Of a DNA stretch of 64,000 nucleotides, positions 18,912 to 27,987 are shown piece after piece. The number at the start of each line of letters is the position of its first letter. Positions within the stretch are counted from its first letter, which is position 1. Source of the stretch: Tenacibaculum agarivorans (lineage in GTDB: Bacteria; Bacteroidota; Bacteroidia; Flavobacteriales; Flavobacteriaceae); the NCBI RefSeq assembly GCF_001936575.1, contig NZ_MSMP01000002.1:62001-126000 (forward strand). Direction: 5' to 3'. The translations under genes were made by a program, and so were the position numbers. Below the pieces are notes generated by a model, which saw nothing but the letters and a program-made list of their open reading frames with translations, was not told the origin of the DNA and made no database searches.

Positions 18912-21900
18912 ATGGAATTTAAAACGACATGTTCTTATTGTGGAGTAGGATGTGGTATTATCGTAAAAAAAGACATCAATAATAAAATTTTTGTTGAAGG
19001 CGATAAAGATCATCCTGTAAACAAAGGAATGCTATGCTCTAAAGGGATGAATTTACATTATGTTGTAAATGATACTTCAGATAGGATTTTATATCCAGAA
19101 ATGCGTTGGAGTAGATCTCACCCAAGAGAACGAGTAACCTGGGATCAAGCATTAGATAGAGCATCAAAAGTTTTTAGTTCAATCATTAAAAAGCATGGTC
19201 CAGATAGTGTAGGTTTTTATGTATCAGGGCAAAGTTTAACAGAAGAATACTACATCGCAAACAAATTGACCAAAGGTTTTTTAGGAACTAACAACATAGA
19301 TACCAATTCTAGACTCTGTATGAGTTCAGCAGTTGTAGGGTATAAGAAAACCTTTGGAGAAGATAGTGTGCCCATTGCTTATGCAGATATTGAATTGGCA
19401 GATTGTTTTTTGATTACTGGAGCCAATCCTGCTTGGTGTCATCCGATTTTGTTTAGAAGAATAGAAAAACATAAGGAGGAAAATCCAGGAGTAAAAATTA
19501 TAGTAGTAGATCCAGTAAAAACCGATACCGCTAGCTTTGCTGATTTACATTTACAAATCCACCCAGGAACAGATGTGTTTTTGTATAATGCCATAGGTAA
19601 TTACCTATATAAAAGAGGCTTAATAGACGAAGATTTTATCAACAAGCATACAGATGGATTTGAAGCCTACAAAGAATTGATTTTTAAAACATCAATTAAA
19701 CAAGCTGCAAAGATTTGTCGTATTACTGAAAAGGAAATCAAGCAAGCTGCAAATACCATTGGTACAGCAAAAGGATTTATCAGTATGTGGGCTATGGGGC
19801 TCAATCAGAGTGTGGTAGGAACAGATAAAAATACAGCGTTATTAAACTTATCATTAATTACCGGACATGTTGGTAAGCCAGGCTCTGGACCTTTTTCATT
19901 AACAGGGCAACCAAATGCAATGGGAGGTAGAGAAGTTGGAGGAATGGCTAATTTATTAGCAGTCCATAAAAACTTATTAAATAAAGAACATAGGAGAGAA
20001 GTAGCTGAGTTTTGGGGTGTAGAAGAAATTTCACCCAAACCCGGTTTAACAGCAACAGAAATGTTTGATGCTCTGGAGAAAGGTGATTTAAAAGCGATCT
20101 GGATTGTTTGTACAAATCCAATGGTAAGCTTACCCAACTCACATCGTATTGAAAAAGCACTAGACAAAGCAAAGTTTGTTGTAGTTCAAGACATTTCATT
20201 CAAGTCAGACACTGTAGAAAAAGCAGACCTCGTATTACCAGCTGCCGGATGGTTAGAAAAAGAAGGTACGATGACAAATTCTGAACGAAGAATTTCTTAC
20301 CTACCAAAAGTAATTAACGCTCCAGGCGAAGCCAGACCAGATGTTGAAATTCTATGTGATTTTGCCAATAGAATGGGCTACAGAGGATTTAATTACAATG
20401 AAACTAGTGAAATTTACGATGAATATGCATCAATGACTAAAGGAACTAACATTGATGTTTCTTTCCTAAATTATGATAGATTACAAAATGAAGGAACGTT
20501 TCAATGGCCTGTTCCTGAGCATAGACATCAAGGTACTGTAAGATTATTTCAAGATAAAAAATTTTACACACCATCAGAAAAGGCACAGTTTAATGTACCT
20601 GTATCTAATTATGAATCTATTACAGAAGTTAATTCTGAATATCCTTTAATTTTAACCACAGGTAGAATTAGAGATCAATGGCATACCATGACTAGGACTG
20701 GTAAGGTTTCTAGACTTAAAACGCATTATCCGGTACCAGTGTTGCAAATCAGTAATCTGGATGCACATTTGAACAAAATTAATGATGGAGATATAGTAGA
20801 AGTCAAAGGAGAAAACGGATTAGTAAGAGTAAGGGCTAAAATCTCCGATAACATTAAGAAAGGTGTGGTAATGTTACCAATGCACTGGGGAAAACAATTA
20901 CAAAGCGATTTAAATAGAGCAAATAATATTACAAAAACTGTTGTTGACCCAGTTTCAAAAGAGCCTGATTTTAAATTTACAAGAGTTTCAGTATCAAAAT
21001 ATAAAAAACCTGTTGAAAAAATTATAGTGATTGGAGCGGGAGCAGCAGCATTTAGATTTGTTCAAAATTATAGAGAATATAATGAATCTGATGAAATTCA
21101 TGTATTTTCTAAAGAATCTAATCTGTTTTACAATAGAGTCTTACTTCCAGAATATGTAACAGAGGAATTAGCTTGGAATCAACTAACCAAAATAAAAAAG
21201 TTAGAATTAGATGAATTAGATCTGAATATTTATTCAGAAAACCCCATATCTAAAATAGATAAAGAAAATAAAACGGTTATAGATAGTAAAGGAGTTGCAC
21301 ATAAGTATGATAAGCTAGTTATGGCTACAGGTAGTAGAGCATTTTTACCTAAAGATGTTCAAATTAATTTACCTGGTCGTTTTACAATGAGAAATAAAAC
21401 TGATGCCGATGAGTTTAAAGCATATTTAGATGCGACTAATTTACCTCCAGAAGAACAACATATTGTAATTGTTGGAGGAGGTTTGTTAGGTTTAGAGCTA
21501 GCAGCAGCAATGAAGCATAAAGGCGTTAAAATCACTATTATTCAACGTGCTTCTCGTTTAATGGAACGTCAGCTAGATCTAGTGTCTAGTAAACTGTTAG
21601 CATTAGATGTACAAGAACGTGGAATTCAAATTTATTTTGATAACGAAGTGAGTACCGTTTTTGATGATGAAGATACTAAAGAGCTTAATATTACCTTAAA
21701 AAGTGGTAAAACGATAAATGCACATGCAATTGTTTATGCTATAGGAACAAAGCCGAATATAGAAATTGCAAAACAAAATGGTATTGAATGTAGAAGAGGA
21801 GTTATTGTAAATCAATATTTACAATCTTCAGACCCTAATATTTTTGCTATGGGAGAAATAGCTGAATTTAACAATCAATTATTTGGTATCACTTCTGCCG

Positions 21901-22418
21901 CCGAAGAACAGGCTACAATTTTAGCCAACTATTTGGCGGGGGATGTGAGTAGTATTTATAGAGGATCTGTACTGATGAATATTTTAAAATTTAACGATTT
22001 AAGTTTATGTAGCATTGGAGATGTTAATATATCAGAAAACGATTCAAAATATGAAGAGGTGATCTTTACAGATGTTTCAAAACGATATTATAAAAAATGT
22101 GTGATTAAAGATGATCTGTTGGTTGGAGCTGTACTCATGGGAGATAAAAGTGAGTTTGCAGAGTTTAAAACCATGATTGAAAGTAAAATTGAAATGGCAG
22201 AAAAAAGGGATACGTTACTTAGAGGTAGTTCTAATAGTGTTCCTGTGTTAGGAAAATTAGTATGTTCTTGTAGTCAAGTAGGACAAGGAAATATAGAAGA
22301 AGCAATAGCAAATGGATGTACTAATTTTACAGAATTATGTAAAAAAACAGGAGCAGGTTTAGGTTGCGGAAGTTGCAAAACTGAAGTACGAGAAATTCTC
22401 CATAATTCTAAATCATAA
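18912..22418 (+). CDS. Assimilatory nitrate reductase fused to an FAD/NAD(P)H module and a BFD-like [2Fe-2S] domain
   Basis: 1,168 residues, cytoplasmic, reducing nitrate to nitrite. Cys7, Cys10, Cys14 and Cys42 bind a [4Fe-4S] cluster. The molybdopterin bis-MGD domain follows, with the Mo ligand candidate Cys136 in SRLCM; a molybdopterin-binding C-terminal domain (LILTTGRIRDQWHTMTR) lies near 580-680. From 704 (IVIGAGAAA) to about 1,080 there is a NirB-type FAD-dependent pyridine nucleotide oxidoreductase with a second dinucleotide site (IVGGGLLGLELA). The tail has Cys1118, Cys1120, Cys1152 and Cys1155 of a BFD-like cluster domain. The single chain therefore carries its own electron input path. 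It overlaps the next gene by one base. Substrate assignment rests on the family and on the nitrate transport genes nearby. Confidence 0.9.
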   Translation: MEFKTTCSYCGVGCGIIVKKDINNKIFVEGDKDHPVNKGMLCSKGMNLHYVVNDTSDRILYPEMRWSRSHPRERVTWDQALDRASKVFSSIIKKHGPDSVGFYVSGQSLTEEYYIANKLTKGFLGTNNIDTNSRLCMSSAVVGYKKTFGEDSVPIAYADIELADCFLITGANPAWCHPILFRRIEKHKEENPGVKIIVVDPVKTDTASFADLHLQIHPGTDVFLYNAIGNYLYKRGLIDEDFINKHTDGFEAYKELIFKTSIKQAAKICRITEKEIKQAANTIGTAKGFISMWAMGLNQSVVGTDKNTALLNLSLITGHVGKPGSGPFSLTGQPNAMGGREVGGMANLLAVHKNLLNKEHRREVAEFWGVEEISPKPGLTATEMFDALEKGDLKAIWIVCTNPMVSLPNSHRIEKALDKAKFVVVQDISFKSDTVEKADLVLPAAGWLEKEGTMTNSERRISYLPKVINAPGEARPDVEILCDFANRMGYRGFNYNETSEIYDEYASMTKGTNIDVSFLNYDRLQNEGTFQWPVPEHRHQGTVRLFQDKKFYTPSEKAQFNVPVSNYESITEVNSEYPLILTTGRIRDQWHTMTRTGKVSRLKTHYPVPVLQISNLDAHLNKINDGDIVEVKGENGLVRVRAKISDNIKKGVVMLPMHWGKQLQSDLNRANNITKTVVDPVSKEPDFKFTRVSVSKYKKPVEKIIVIGAGAAAFRFVQNYREYNESDEIHVFSKESNLFYNRVLLPEYVTEELAWNQLTKIKKLELDELDLNIYSENPISKIDKENKTVIDSKGVAHKYDKLVMATGSRAFLPKDVQINLPGRFTMRNKTDADEFKAYLDATNLPPEEQHIVIVGGGLLGLELAAAMKHKGVKITIIQRASRLMERQLDLVSSKLLALDVQERGIQIYFDNEVSTVFDDEDTKELNITLKSGKTINAHAIVYAIGTKPNIEIAKQNGIECRRGVIVNQYLQSSDPNIFAMGEIAEFNNQLFGITSAAEEQATILANYLAGDVSSIYRGSVLMNILKFNDLSLCSIGDVNISENDSKYEEVIFTDVSKRYYKKCVIKDDLLVGAVLMGDKSEFAEFKTMIESKIEMAEKRDTLLRGSSNSVPVLGKLVCSCSQVGQGNIEEAIANGCTNFTELCKKTGAGLGCGSCKTEVREILHNSKS

Positions 22419-23845
22419 TGGAAAAATTAAATCGCTTAATTGTTAACGGTGGAGTATTATCTCCAGGAGAGTTGAAACATATTTGTGAAGTAGCTGAAGA
22501 ATTGGGGATGAATGCAATTTCTTTTGGATCTCGACAAGATATTATTTTTCCTAAAGATATTGATGAGAATAAATTGTCTTCGTATGATACACTTAAAATT
22601 ATTACGCCATTAAAAGACAGGATACAAAATGTAGTATCATCTTATGTAGCTTCAGACATTTTCCATAATACATCATGGCTAACAAGTTCAAGATATTTAT
22701 ATGTTTTAGAACAATTTAAATATGAACCAAAATTACGAATCAATATTACAGATCCTAAACAAAGATTAGTGCCATTATTCACGGGTAATATCAATTTTAT
22801 TGCTTCAGAATATGAAGATTACTGGTATTTGTATGTTAGATTACCTAAGTGGAGAAAAAATAAAATGTATCCAGCATTAGTGTATAGTTGGGATCTACAT
22901 AAAGTGGCTAATGTGATAGAAAAGATTTTAATAGAAGAACCAGAAACTATTGAAACTGTTTTCGAATTGGTAAATGATGCTATAACGACTAATAATAGAA
23001 CAGTAGATAAGCCGTTAGAAGTACCTTTTCATCCGTTTCCTTATTATGAAGGAATGAATAGAAGAGGGGATAAGTATTGGTTAGGATTATATTGGCGAAA
23101 TAATCTTTATGATACTGAATTTTTGAAAGAAATGTGTGACCTGTGTTATGAAAATAAAATAGGTAAAATATCGATTACGCCATGGAAATCTTTTATTGTT
23201 AAAGGAATTCCTGTAGCTTCAAAGCTAGATTGGGAAAAACTTTTGGGAAGATTCGGGATTAACGTAAGGCACTCTATGTTAGAACTAAATTGGCATTTGC
23301 CAGTTAATGATGATGATGCCATGAGTTTAAAGAAATATTTAGTAGCCAATTTTGATCAAAATGATATAAGTACTTATGGGCTAAGTTTTGGAATTACAAA
23401 TTATATCAGTAATCCGTATCATTTTACAGCAATTGTTATTGAAAAGAATAGAAAACCCGAGGCCATAGGAGATTTTGTGATAAGAGATTCTTATAATTTA
23501 TTACATGCAAAAAACTTCGATCCTAATACCCAAGAGTATATTATGTATGTTCAAGATGTTGATAAAATTGAACTACCAGGTTTATTAATGGAATTAAGTA
23601 AACTGTATTTTGAACAATTAGGAACAGAAAAAGATACTACAACTCAAAAGAAAGAGAAAAAAGAGGTTATAGAAGATGAAATCTATCAATGTTCAGAATG
23701 TTTAACAGTGTATAATAAAGAATATGGAGATGTTACACAACATATAGCTCCAAATACACCATTTGAAGATTTACCAGATTCATATGAATGTTCAGTTTGT
23801 CAAGCGCCTAAAGAAAGTTTCGAGAAAAAAGTGTTAGTGAAATAA
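22418..23845 (+). CDS. Rubredoxin-tailed protein related to nitrite/sulfite reductases, without siroheme ligands
   Basis: 475 residues. The N-terminus (GVLSPGELKHICEVAEELGM) resembles the ferredoxin-like half domain of nitrite/sulfite reductases, and a second half-domain-like region lies near 240-300. The Cys motifs that hold siroheme and [4Fe-4S] in true reductases (C-x5-C and C-x3-C) are absent; the only internal pair is CDLC near residue 240. A Lys/Glu linker leads to a C-terminal rubredoxin: CSEC, PFEDLPDSYECSVC. It follows the nitrate reductase with a one-base overlap. I infer an electron-transfer or assembly partner of the nitrate reductase, not an active nitrite reductase. Confidence 0.75.
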   Translation: MEKLNRLIVNGGVLSPGELKHICEVAEELGMNAISFGSRQDIIFPKDIDENKLSSYDTLKIITPLKDRIQNVVSSYVASDIFHNTSWLTSSRYLYVLEQFKYEPKLRINITDPKQRLVPLFTGNINFIASEYEDYWYLYVRLPKWRKNKMYPALVYSWDLHKVANVIEKILIEEPETIETVFELVNDAITTNNRTVDKPLEVPFHPFPYYEGMNRRGDKYWLGLYWRNNLYDTEFLKEMCDLCYENKIGKISITPWKSFIVKGIPVASKLDWEKLLGRFGINVRHSMLELNWHLPVNDDDAMSLKKYLVANFDQNDISTYGLSFGITNYISNPYHFTAIVIEKNRKPEAIGDFVIRDSYNLLHAKNFDPNTQEYIMYVQDVDKIELPGLLMELSKLYFEQLGTEKDTTTQKKEKKEVIEDEIYQCSECLTVYNKEYGDVTQHIAPNTPFEDLPDSYECSVCQAPKESFEKKVLVK

Positions 23846-23854
23846 AGCAATCAT

Positions 23855-23876
23855 TCTCTTAAAAACGAGATTTTTT
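23855..23876 (+). terminator. Weak terminator after the nitrate reductase operon
   Basis: TCTC and GAGA arms around a short loop are followed by a T6 run, about 10 bases after the stop codon. The stem is only 4 bp, so confidence is low. Confidence 0.35.
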
Positions 23877-23912
23877 GTTATTAAATTAATAAATTACTTC
23901 TTCACTTCACTA
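23877..23912 (-). repeat. 36-bp dispersed repeat, copy 1
   Basis: Read on the minus strand this starts TAGTGAAGTGAAGAAGTAAT and matches 33804-33839 at 35 of 36 bases in opposite orientation. It belongs to the common intergenic repeat family of this genome type. Confidence 0.8.
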
Positions 23913-24009
23913 TAACCGTCTTATAAGTTTTTGCAAGAATTCAAGATTTATATTAAAATAATTGGAGTTTTATGCTAAAAACCTAGGGGTTTTTCTAAAA
24001 AAAAAAATA

Positions 24010-24445
24010 GACTTGTTGAATGTCACTTCGAGATGCTCGACAAAGATTTTATGAAACGGCTGTAATGACATGTCACTAAAAAAAGGACCTATTGATAAGA
24101 ATTTGTAAAAATCAAGGTAGCAGGGTTGACTGAAAGATGAAAAGCTGTTTGAGCGTTAGCGAGTTCTTTTCATCTGTGGCTGGAGATGCCGTAGTATTTT
24201 TAAATTCTTATCATTCCAGTCTTGATTTTTGCTCCTTTGTATCAAGACAAAGGAGAAGGAATATAATTTATTTGCATATTAGTATAAATATTTGTTTTTC
24301 AGTATTTAAATAAAGATATCAATGGTAATAAAATTATTCGCAATTAAATGGAAAATAATTTTTTACTGAATCAAGTTCAGCAGGGCTATCGAGAAGTTTT
24401 CGTTACACAAATTGTTCTCGATACACCTCCTTTATAGTAGGTTTT
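24010..24445. repeat. Dispersed intergenic repeat block, left copy
   Basis: This non-coding stretch contains nested inverted arms: GATAAGAATTT with AAATTCTTATC, GATGAAAAG with CTTTTCATC, AAAATCAAG with CTTGATTTT, and TATCGAGAA with TTCTCGATA, ending near a long poly-T tract (24427-24440). A diverged copy with the same order of landmarks (CGACAAA, GAAACG, TGTAATGA, CTATTGATA, GATGAAAAGC, TATCGAGAA) lies at about 33975-34460. No gene is seen in 23,846-24,509. Confidence 0.6.
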
Positions 24446-24509
24446 TTTTTTTTTTTTTTGATAATCAGTATTTTAAGTTTTAATTGTTAATTATCAATAA
24501 TAATGGAAC

Positions 24510-25097
24510 TCAGGATAGAGATAAATAATTTTTTACAAGTTCTAATTCGTAAGGAGTATTCACATTTGAGGTCAATATTTTTTCTTCTTCAGATAGAGCT
24601 ATTCGTTTGGTTTTACATTCAGAAACAACATGCATTAACCTATGTTGTTTGTTTTGTATAGCTTGATAAAATTTGTCTTCACATTTTTTTGAATACAAAG
24701 CAATTAAAGGCATTGCTTTTTTTTCGCTTTCAATCATAATAATCTCAAAATCATTTTCAATTTCATTCAATAGTGTTTGTAGTATCTTGGTTTGTACTAA
24801 AGGAATATCACAACTCAAAATTAAATTATAAGGAGTTGTAGAAGCTTTTAAACCAGAATAAATTCCTGAAACAGGTCCAAAATCAGGTATTTCATCTTTA
24901 GTTCTCTTATATCCTAATGCCTCATGTTTTTCATAATCGGAAACAATAATTATTTCATTAGTAACAGGTAGTAAAGCATCAATACTGTATGAAATTAAAG
25001 GCTTATTCTTAAGAAGTAATAAGCTCTTATCTTTTCCCATTCTCGAACTTTTTCCACCTGCTAATACAATACCAGTTATGTTTTCTTTTTTTATCAT
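24510..25097 (-). CDS. mobA: Molybdenum cofactor guanylyltransferase MobA
   Basis: About 195 residues from the chosen start MIKKENITGIVLAGG. The nucleotidyltransferase motif LAGGKSSRMGKDK binds GTP, DFGPVSGIYSGL and the ILSCDIPLV metal-binding stretch follow. MobA joins GMP to molybdopterin to give the bis-MGD cofactor used by Nas/Nap-type nitrate reductases, which fits the neighbouring reductase. An upstream ATG at 25115 lies inside the end of the ModE-like gene; I prefer the later start because it puts the family motif near the N-terminus. It forms a minus-strand pair with the ModE-like gene. Confidence 0.9.
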   Translation of the reverse strand: MIKKENITGIVLAGGKSSRMGKDKSLLLLKNKPLISYSIDALLPVTNEIIIVSDYEKHEALGYKRTKDEIPDFGPVSGIYSGLKASTTPYNLILSCDIPLVQTKILQTLLNEIENDFEIIMIESEKKAMPLIALYSKKCEDKFYQAIQNKQHRLMHVVSECKTKRIALSEEEKILTSNVNTPYELELVKNYLSLS

Positions 25098-25107
25098 AAT
25101 GTTTACG

Positions 25108-25446
25108 TTAAACATCTTTAATTTTAGCTAACTCTTTATCTAGAAAATTCCAGCAATTCTGATTTATTTGTTCAAAAGCTATAATTAAATTTTTACCATA
25201 TTCGGTTAAGGTAGAGCCTCCACCACCTTTTCCTCCAATACTATTAACAGTAACAGGTTCTTTGGCAGATTGATTCATAGAATCTAATAAATGCCATGCT
25301 TTTTTATAGGATAAGTTAATTGATTTTGCAGCTTTAGATAAAGACCCAGTATTTTCTATAGCTTTTAATAATTGAATGCGTCCTTCACCTAAAAAGACAT
25401 GTCCCTCTATTTCAATCCAAATTCTACTCTTGATCTTATATTTCAT
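25108..25446 (-). CDS. ModE-like winged-helix regulator
   Basis: 112 residues corresponding to the N-terminal DNA-binding domain of ModE: GHVFLGEGRIQLLKAIENTG, SLSKAAKSINLSYKKAWHLL (helix-turn-helix), GGKGGGGSTLTEYG. The molybdate-binding MOP domains of E. coli ModE are missing, as in the short LysR-like ModE proteins common in bacteria. It probably controls molybdate or molybdoenzyme genes. It lies directly upstream of mobA on the same strand. Confidence 0.85.
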   Translation of the reverse strand: MKYKIKSRIWIEIEGHVFLGEGRIQLLKAIENTGSLSKAAKSINLSYKKAWHLLDSMNQSAKEPVTVNSIGGKGGGGSTLTEYGKNLIIAFEQINQNCWNFLDKELAKIKDV

Positions 25447-25497
25447 AATTCGTATTCATAAATATTAGTCTAATGAGAATCTCGTTTAAGAATAATA

Positions 25498-25625
25498 GTG
25501 TCACTTCGAGTGAAATTATTTGTAATACAATGAAAAATAATTTTGTATCGAGAAGTAATAGTCTTGTTCTCAATAGTTCTGCTGAGTAAAATCGAAGTAC
25601 AATTTTATTTCATTATTTTTCAGAA
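25498..25625. repeat. Short dispersed repeat block
   Basis: The gap between the ModE-like gene and moeA holds TGTCACTTCGAG and TATCGAGAAGT words shared with the blocks near 24020, 24380 and 34440. No gene or clear terminator is seen here. Confidence 0.5.
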
Positions 25626-25672
25626 AAATCACTTGAACCAACAAGAATTTCTTACGCAGGATTCCTATTAAT

Positions 25673-26851
25673 TTAAACCGGTAATACTATAACTTCAACT
25701 AAATCGTCCTTTTTAATTTCCTTTATTTGTTTCGGAATATATACCAATGCATTACTTATAGCAAATGTTTGCAACATCGCAGAACTTTGTCCGTCTAAAA
25801 TTTCTACTTTTCTATTAGTATATTTAGCCTTTAAAAACTGTGGTTTATCTCCTTTTTTGAAAAAACTATGTGTAAGTTGAGCTTTAATTTTGGGTAGCTC
25901 TACTATCTTTTTTCCCATGAAATTCTGCAAAGCGACATAAACGTACATATAAAAACAAATTAGCGCAGCAGCTGGATTTCCAGGTAAAGCAAAAATCTGT
26001 GTATCATTCTTTTTACCATAAAATATAGGTTTTCCAGGTTTTTGATCTATTTTAAAAAAAAGCGCATCAACACCTATTTCATCTAGTACCGATCTGATAA
26101 AATCATATTTACCAACAGAAATACCACCTGTAGTAATTAGGATGTCACAACTATCTATACTTGTTTTAACGCTTTTTAAAATCTCATGATAATTATCTTT
26201 TATTACATAGGTGGTAACATCATAAAACTTTAAACTATATAGACAGCTCAATAGCATTTTAGAATTACTTTCATAGATTTTACCATGACTTAAACTATCA
26301 TTAATTTGTAGTAATTCATTTCCAGTAGAAATTATGACAATGCTAGGTTTTTTGAATACAGATACTTCATTTATGCCTAAAGAATATAGTAAACCTACAA
26401 CTGCTGGAGTAATTTTAGTACCTTTAGATAGTGCTATTTCATTTTTTTGAAGCTGTTCACCTCTATATCGGATATTTTTCCCTTCGGTAATAGTAGCTTC
26501 AAGTTTTATAAGATCATTATCTACCGAAACCTTTTCTTGCATAATTACTGTATTCGCATCATTAGGTACAGCAGCACCCGTAAAGATTCGTACACATTCA
26601 CCTTTGTCTAGTTTAGGATTCCAAGAATCGCCAGCTTTAACTTCTCCAATAACCTTATAGGTAGGTTGATCATGATAATGTAGTGCATATCCATCCATTG
26701 CAGATTGATTAAAAGAAGGAATATCAATAGGAGATGAAATGTCTTCAGCTAAAAAATATCCACAAGCTTTTTCTATAGTTTTTATAGTGCTTTTAGGTTG
26801 AACTGTACTATGTTTTTTGATGATTTGAATGGCATCTTCAATGGAAATCAT
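25673..26851 (-). CDS. moeA: Molybdopterin molybdotransferase MoeA
   Basis: About 392 residues from MISIEDAIQIIKKH; sixteen extra codons upstream are open but lack family features. MoeA signatures are present: SFNQSAMDGYA, GEVKAGDSW, RIFTGAAVPNDANTVIMQE, the MoCF domain (SIVIISTGNELL, ILITTGGISVGKYDF) and LPGNPAAALICFYMYV. It inserts molybdate into adenylylated molybdopterin. It lies upstream of the ModE-mobA pair on the same strand, and divergent from the Crp/Fnr gene. With mobA it supplies cofactor for the nitrate reductase; the moaA-E steps are not in the window. Confidence 0.95.
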   Translation of the reverse strand: MISIEDAIQIIKKHSTVQPKSTIKTIEKACGYFLAEDISSPIDIPSFNQSAMDGYALHYHDQPTYKVIGEVKAGDSWNPKLDKGECVRIFTGAAVPNDANTVIMQEKVSVDNDLIKLEATITEGKNIRYRGEQLQKNEIALSKGTKITPAVVGLLYSLGINEVSVFKKPSIVIISTGNELLQINDSLSHGKIYESNSKMLLSCLYSLKFYDVTTYVIKDNYHEILKSVKTSIDSCDILITTGGISVGKYDFIRSVLDEIGVDALFFKIDQKPGKPIFYGKKNDTQIFALPGNPAAALICFYMYVYVALQNFMGKKIVELPKIKAQLTHSFFKKGDKPQFLKAKYTNRKVEILDGQSSAMLQTFAISNALVYIPKQIKEIKKDDLVEVIVLPV

Positions 26852-26991
26852 ATGCTTATTTTTAGTATCGCTATATTTTGATAAATATAACGATAACAAT
26901 AGTACTCAGCTAAAAAATATAGGTAGATTTATGATAAAAAAAGGTGATGTAAAATTAAAACTTCCAAATAAAGAGTGCTTTTTTTGGTGAT

Positions 26992-27795
26992 ATGAGAAAA
27001 ATGATACGAAGCACTTGTTCATTAAGTATTATTACGTACTTTTCATACATAAAAAGTATTTTTTTGCATACAAGATCTAAAATATCAATACTACAAACCA
27101 CGTGTATAAATTGTACACAAACCAATTGTATAGTCAATTCATATGCGAATTCTGAAAGCAATCGAAAATTCATTGAAAGTAAGAAGATTTTAAAATGTAA
27201 AAAAGGACAGCAATTTATTATGGAAGGTGCCATGGTAAATGGCTTATTTATCATCCTTAAAGGAACAGCAAAAGTTTTTAGAACAGGAATTAATGGAAAA
27301 GAACAAATTGTTCGTTTTGCTAAATCAGGAGAAGTGATCGGTCATAGAGGTTTTGGTACTGAAGAACATTATCCTATAGGAGCTGTTGCGCTTGAAGACA
27401 CCTTACTTTGTTACTTTTCTAAAGAACTCTTACAAGAAGCATTATTAAACAATGCAAAGCTAGCATATGATATGATGTTATTTTATGCAAATGAGTTAAA
27501 TAGAAGTGAGAGTAAGGTAAAAACTATATCTCAAATGACCGTAAGAGAGCGTGTTATAGATAGTATATTATATATCAATAGAAAGTTTGGTGATACAGAT
27601 GGTTATTTGAATTTAGTATTAAGCAGAAAAGAATATGCTGACTATGCAGGTACTACTGAAGAGCAAGTTATTCGAACGTTATCTACCTTAAAGAAAGAAG
27701 GATTAATTAGAACAAGAGGAAAAAAAATTGGTATTTATAATATTGATAATTTAAAGGCTGAAATCAGTCAGCATAATTTCTTTTTAGATAGTTAG
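26992..27795 (+). CDS. Crp/Fnr-family regulator of the nitrate locus
   Basis: A cyclic-nucleotide-binding-like beta-roll (KKGQQFIMEGAMVNGLFIIL, GKEQIVRFAKSGEVIGHRGF) is followed by a Crp-type helix-turn-helix (LSRKEYADYAGTTEEQVIRT). Before the roll a cluster CINCTQTNC could bind a metal or Fe-S cluster. The start is uncertain: ATG at 26992 or 27001, or TTG at 27064. A dyad (27024-27037) like those of the nitrate reductase and nrtA promoters would fall inside the longer version, so the shorter one is plausible. It sits between molybdenum cofactor and nitrate transport genes, and probably activates them. Signal unknown. Confidence 0.8.
   Translation: MRKMIRSTCSLSIITYFSYIKSIFLHTRSKISILQTTCINCTQTNCIVNSYANSESNRKFIESKKILKCKKGQQFIMEGAMVNGLFIILKGTAKVFRTGINGKEQIVRFAKSGEVIGHRGFGTEEHYPIGAVALEDTLLCYFSKELLQEALLNNAKLAYDMMLFYANELNRSESKVKTISQMTVRERVIDSILYINRKFGDTDGYLNLVLSRKEYADYAGTTEEQVIRTLSTLKKEGLIRTRGKKIGIYNIDNLKAEISQHNFFLDS
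27024..27037 (+). promoter_or_regulatory. FNR-like dyad AAGTATTATTACGT
   Basis: Thirteen of 14 bases equal the dyad before nrtA (28005-28018), and it is close to the perfect dyad at 18871-18884. It suggests autoregulation of the Crp/Fnr gene if translation starts at 27064. Confidence 0.35.
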
Positions 27796-27813
27796 TACGT
27801 AATTAAGTACTAT
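27794..27813. promoter_or_regulatory. Inverted repeat just after the Crp/Fnr gene
   Basis: TAGTAC and GTACTA arms separated by 8 bases overlap the stop codon of the regulator gene. There is no T run, so it looks more like a protein-binding site than a terminator. Function unknown. Confidence 0.35.
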
Positions 27814-27987
27814 AACTCCATTAAAAATTTCATTGTATATGTTTAGTTTAAATGATAGTTAACTAGTTTGTTAGCTGTTTTTATTTGTGCCGTGATTTTA
27901 TAAAACATGTTTTTTCGCAGTTTTTTATATGGTGTAAAAAAATAGTAATGCATGGTATTTGTCATGCTACTAAACTATTACTACTTA

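Noticed and set aside
22418..23845. Calling this gene a nitrite reductase
   Set aside because: The half-domain similarity is there, but the Cys motifs for siroheme and the [4Fe-4S] cluster are missing.
26955..27254. Minus-strand frame of 99 codons between moeA and the Crp/Fnr gene
   Set aside because: Most of it is antisense to the regulator's Cys cluster and sensor domain; no start signal or family match.
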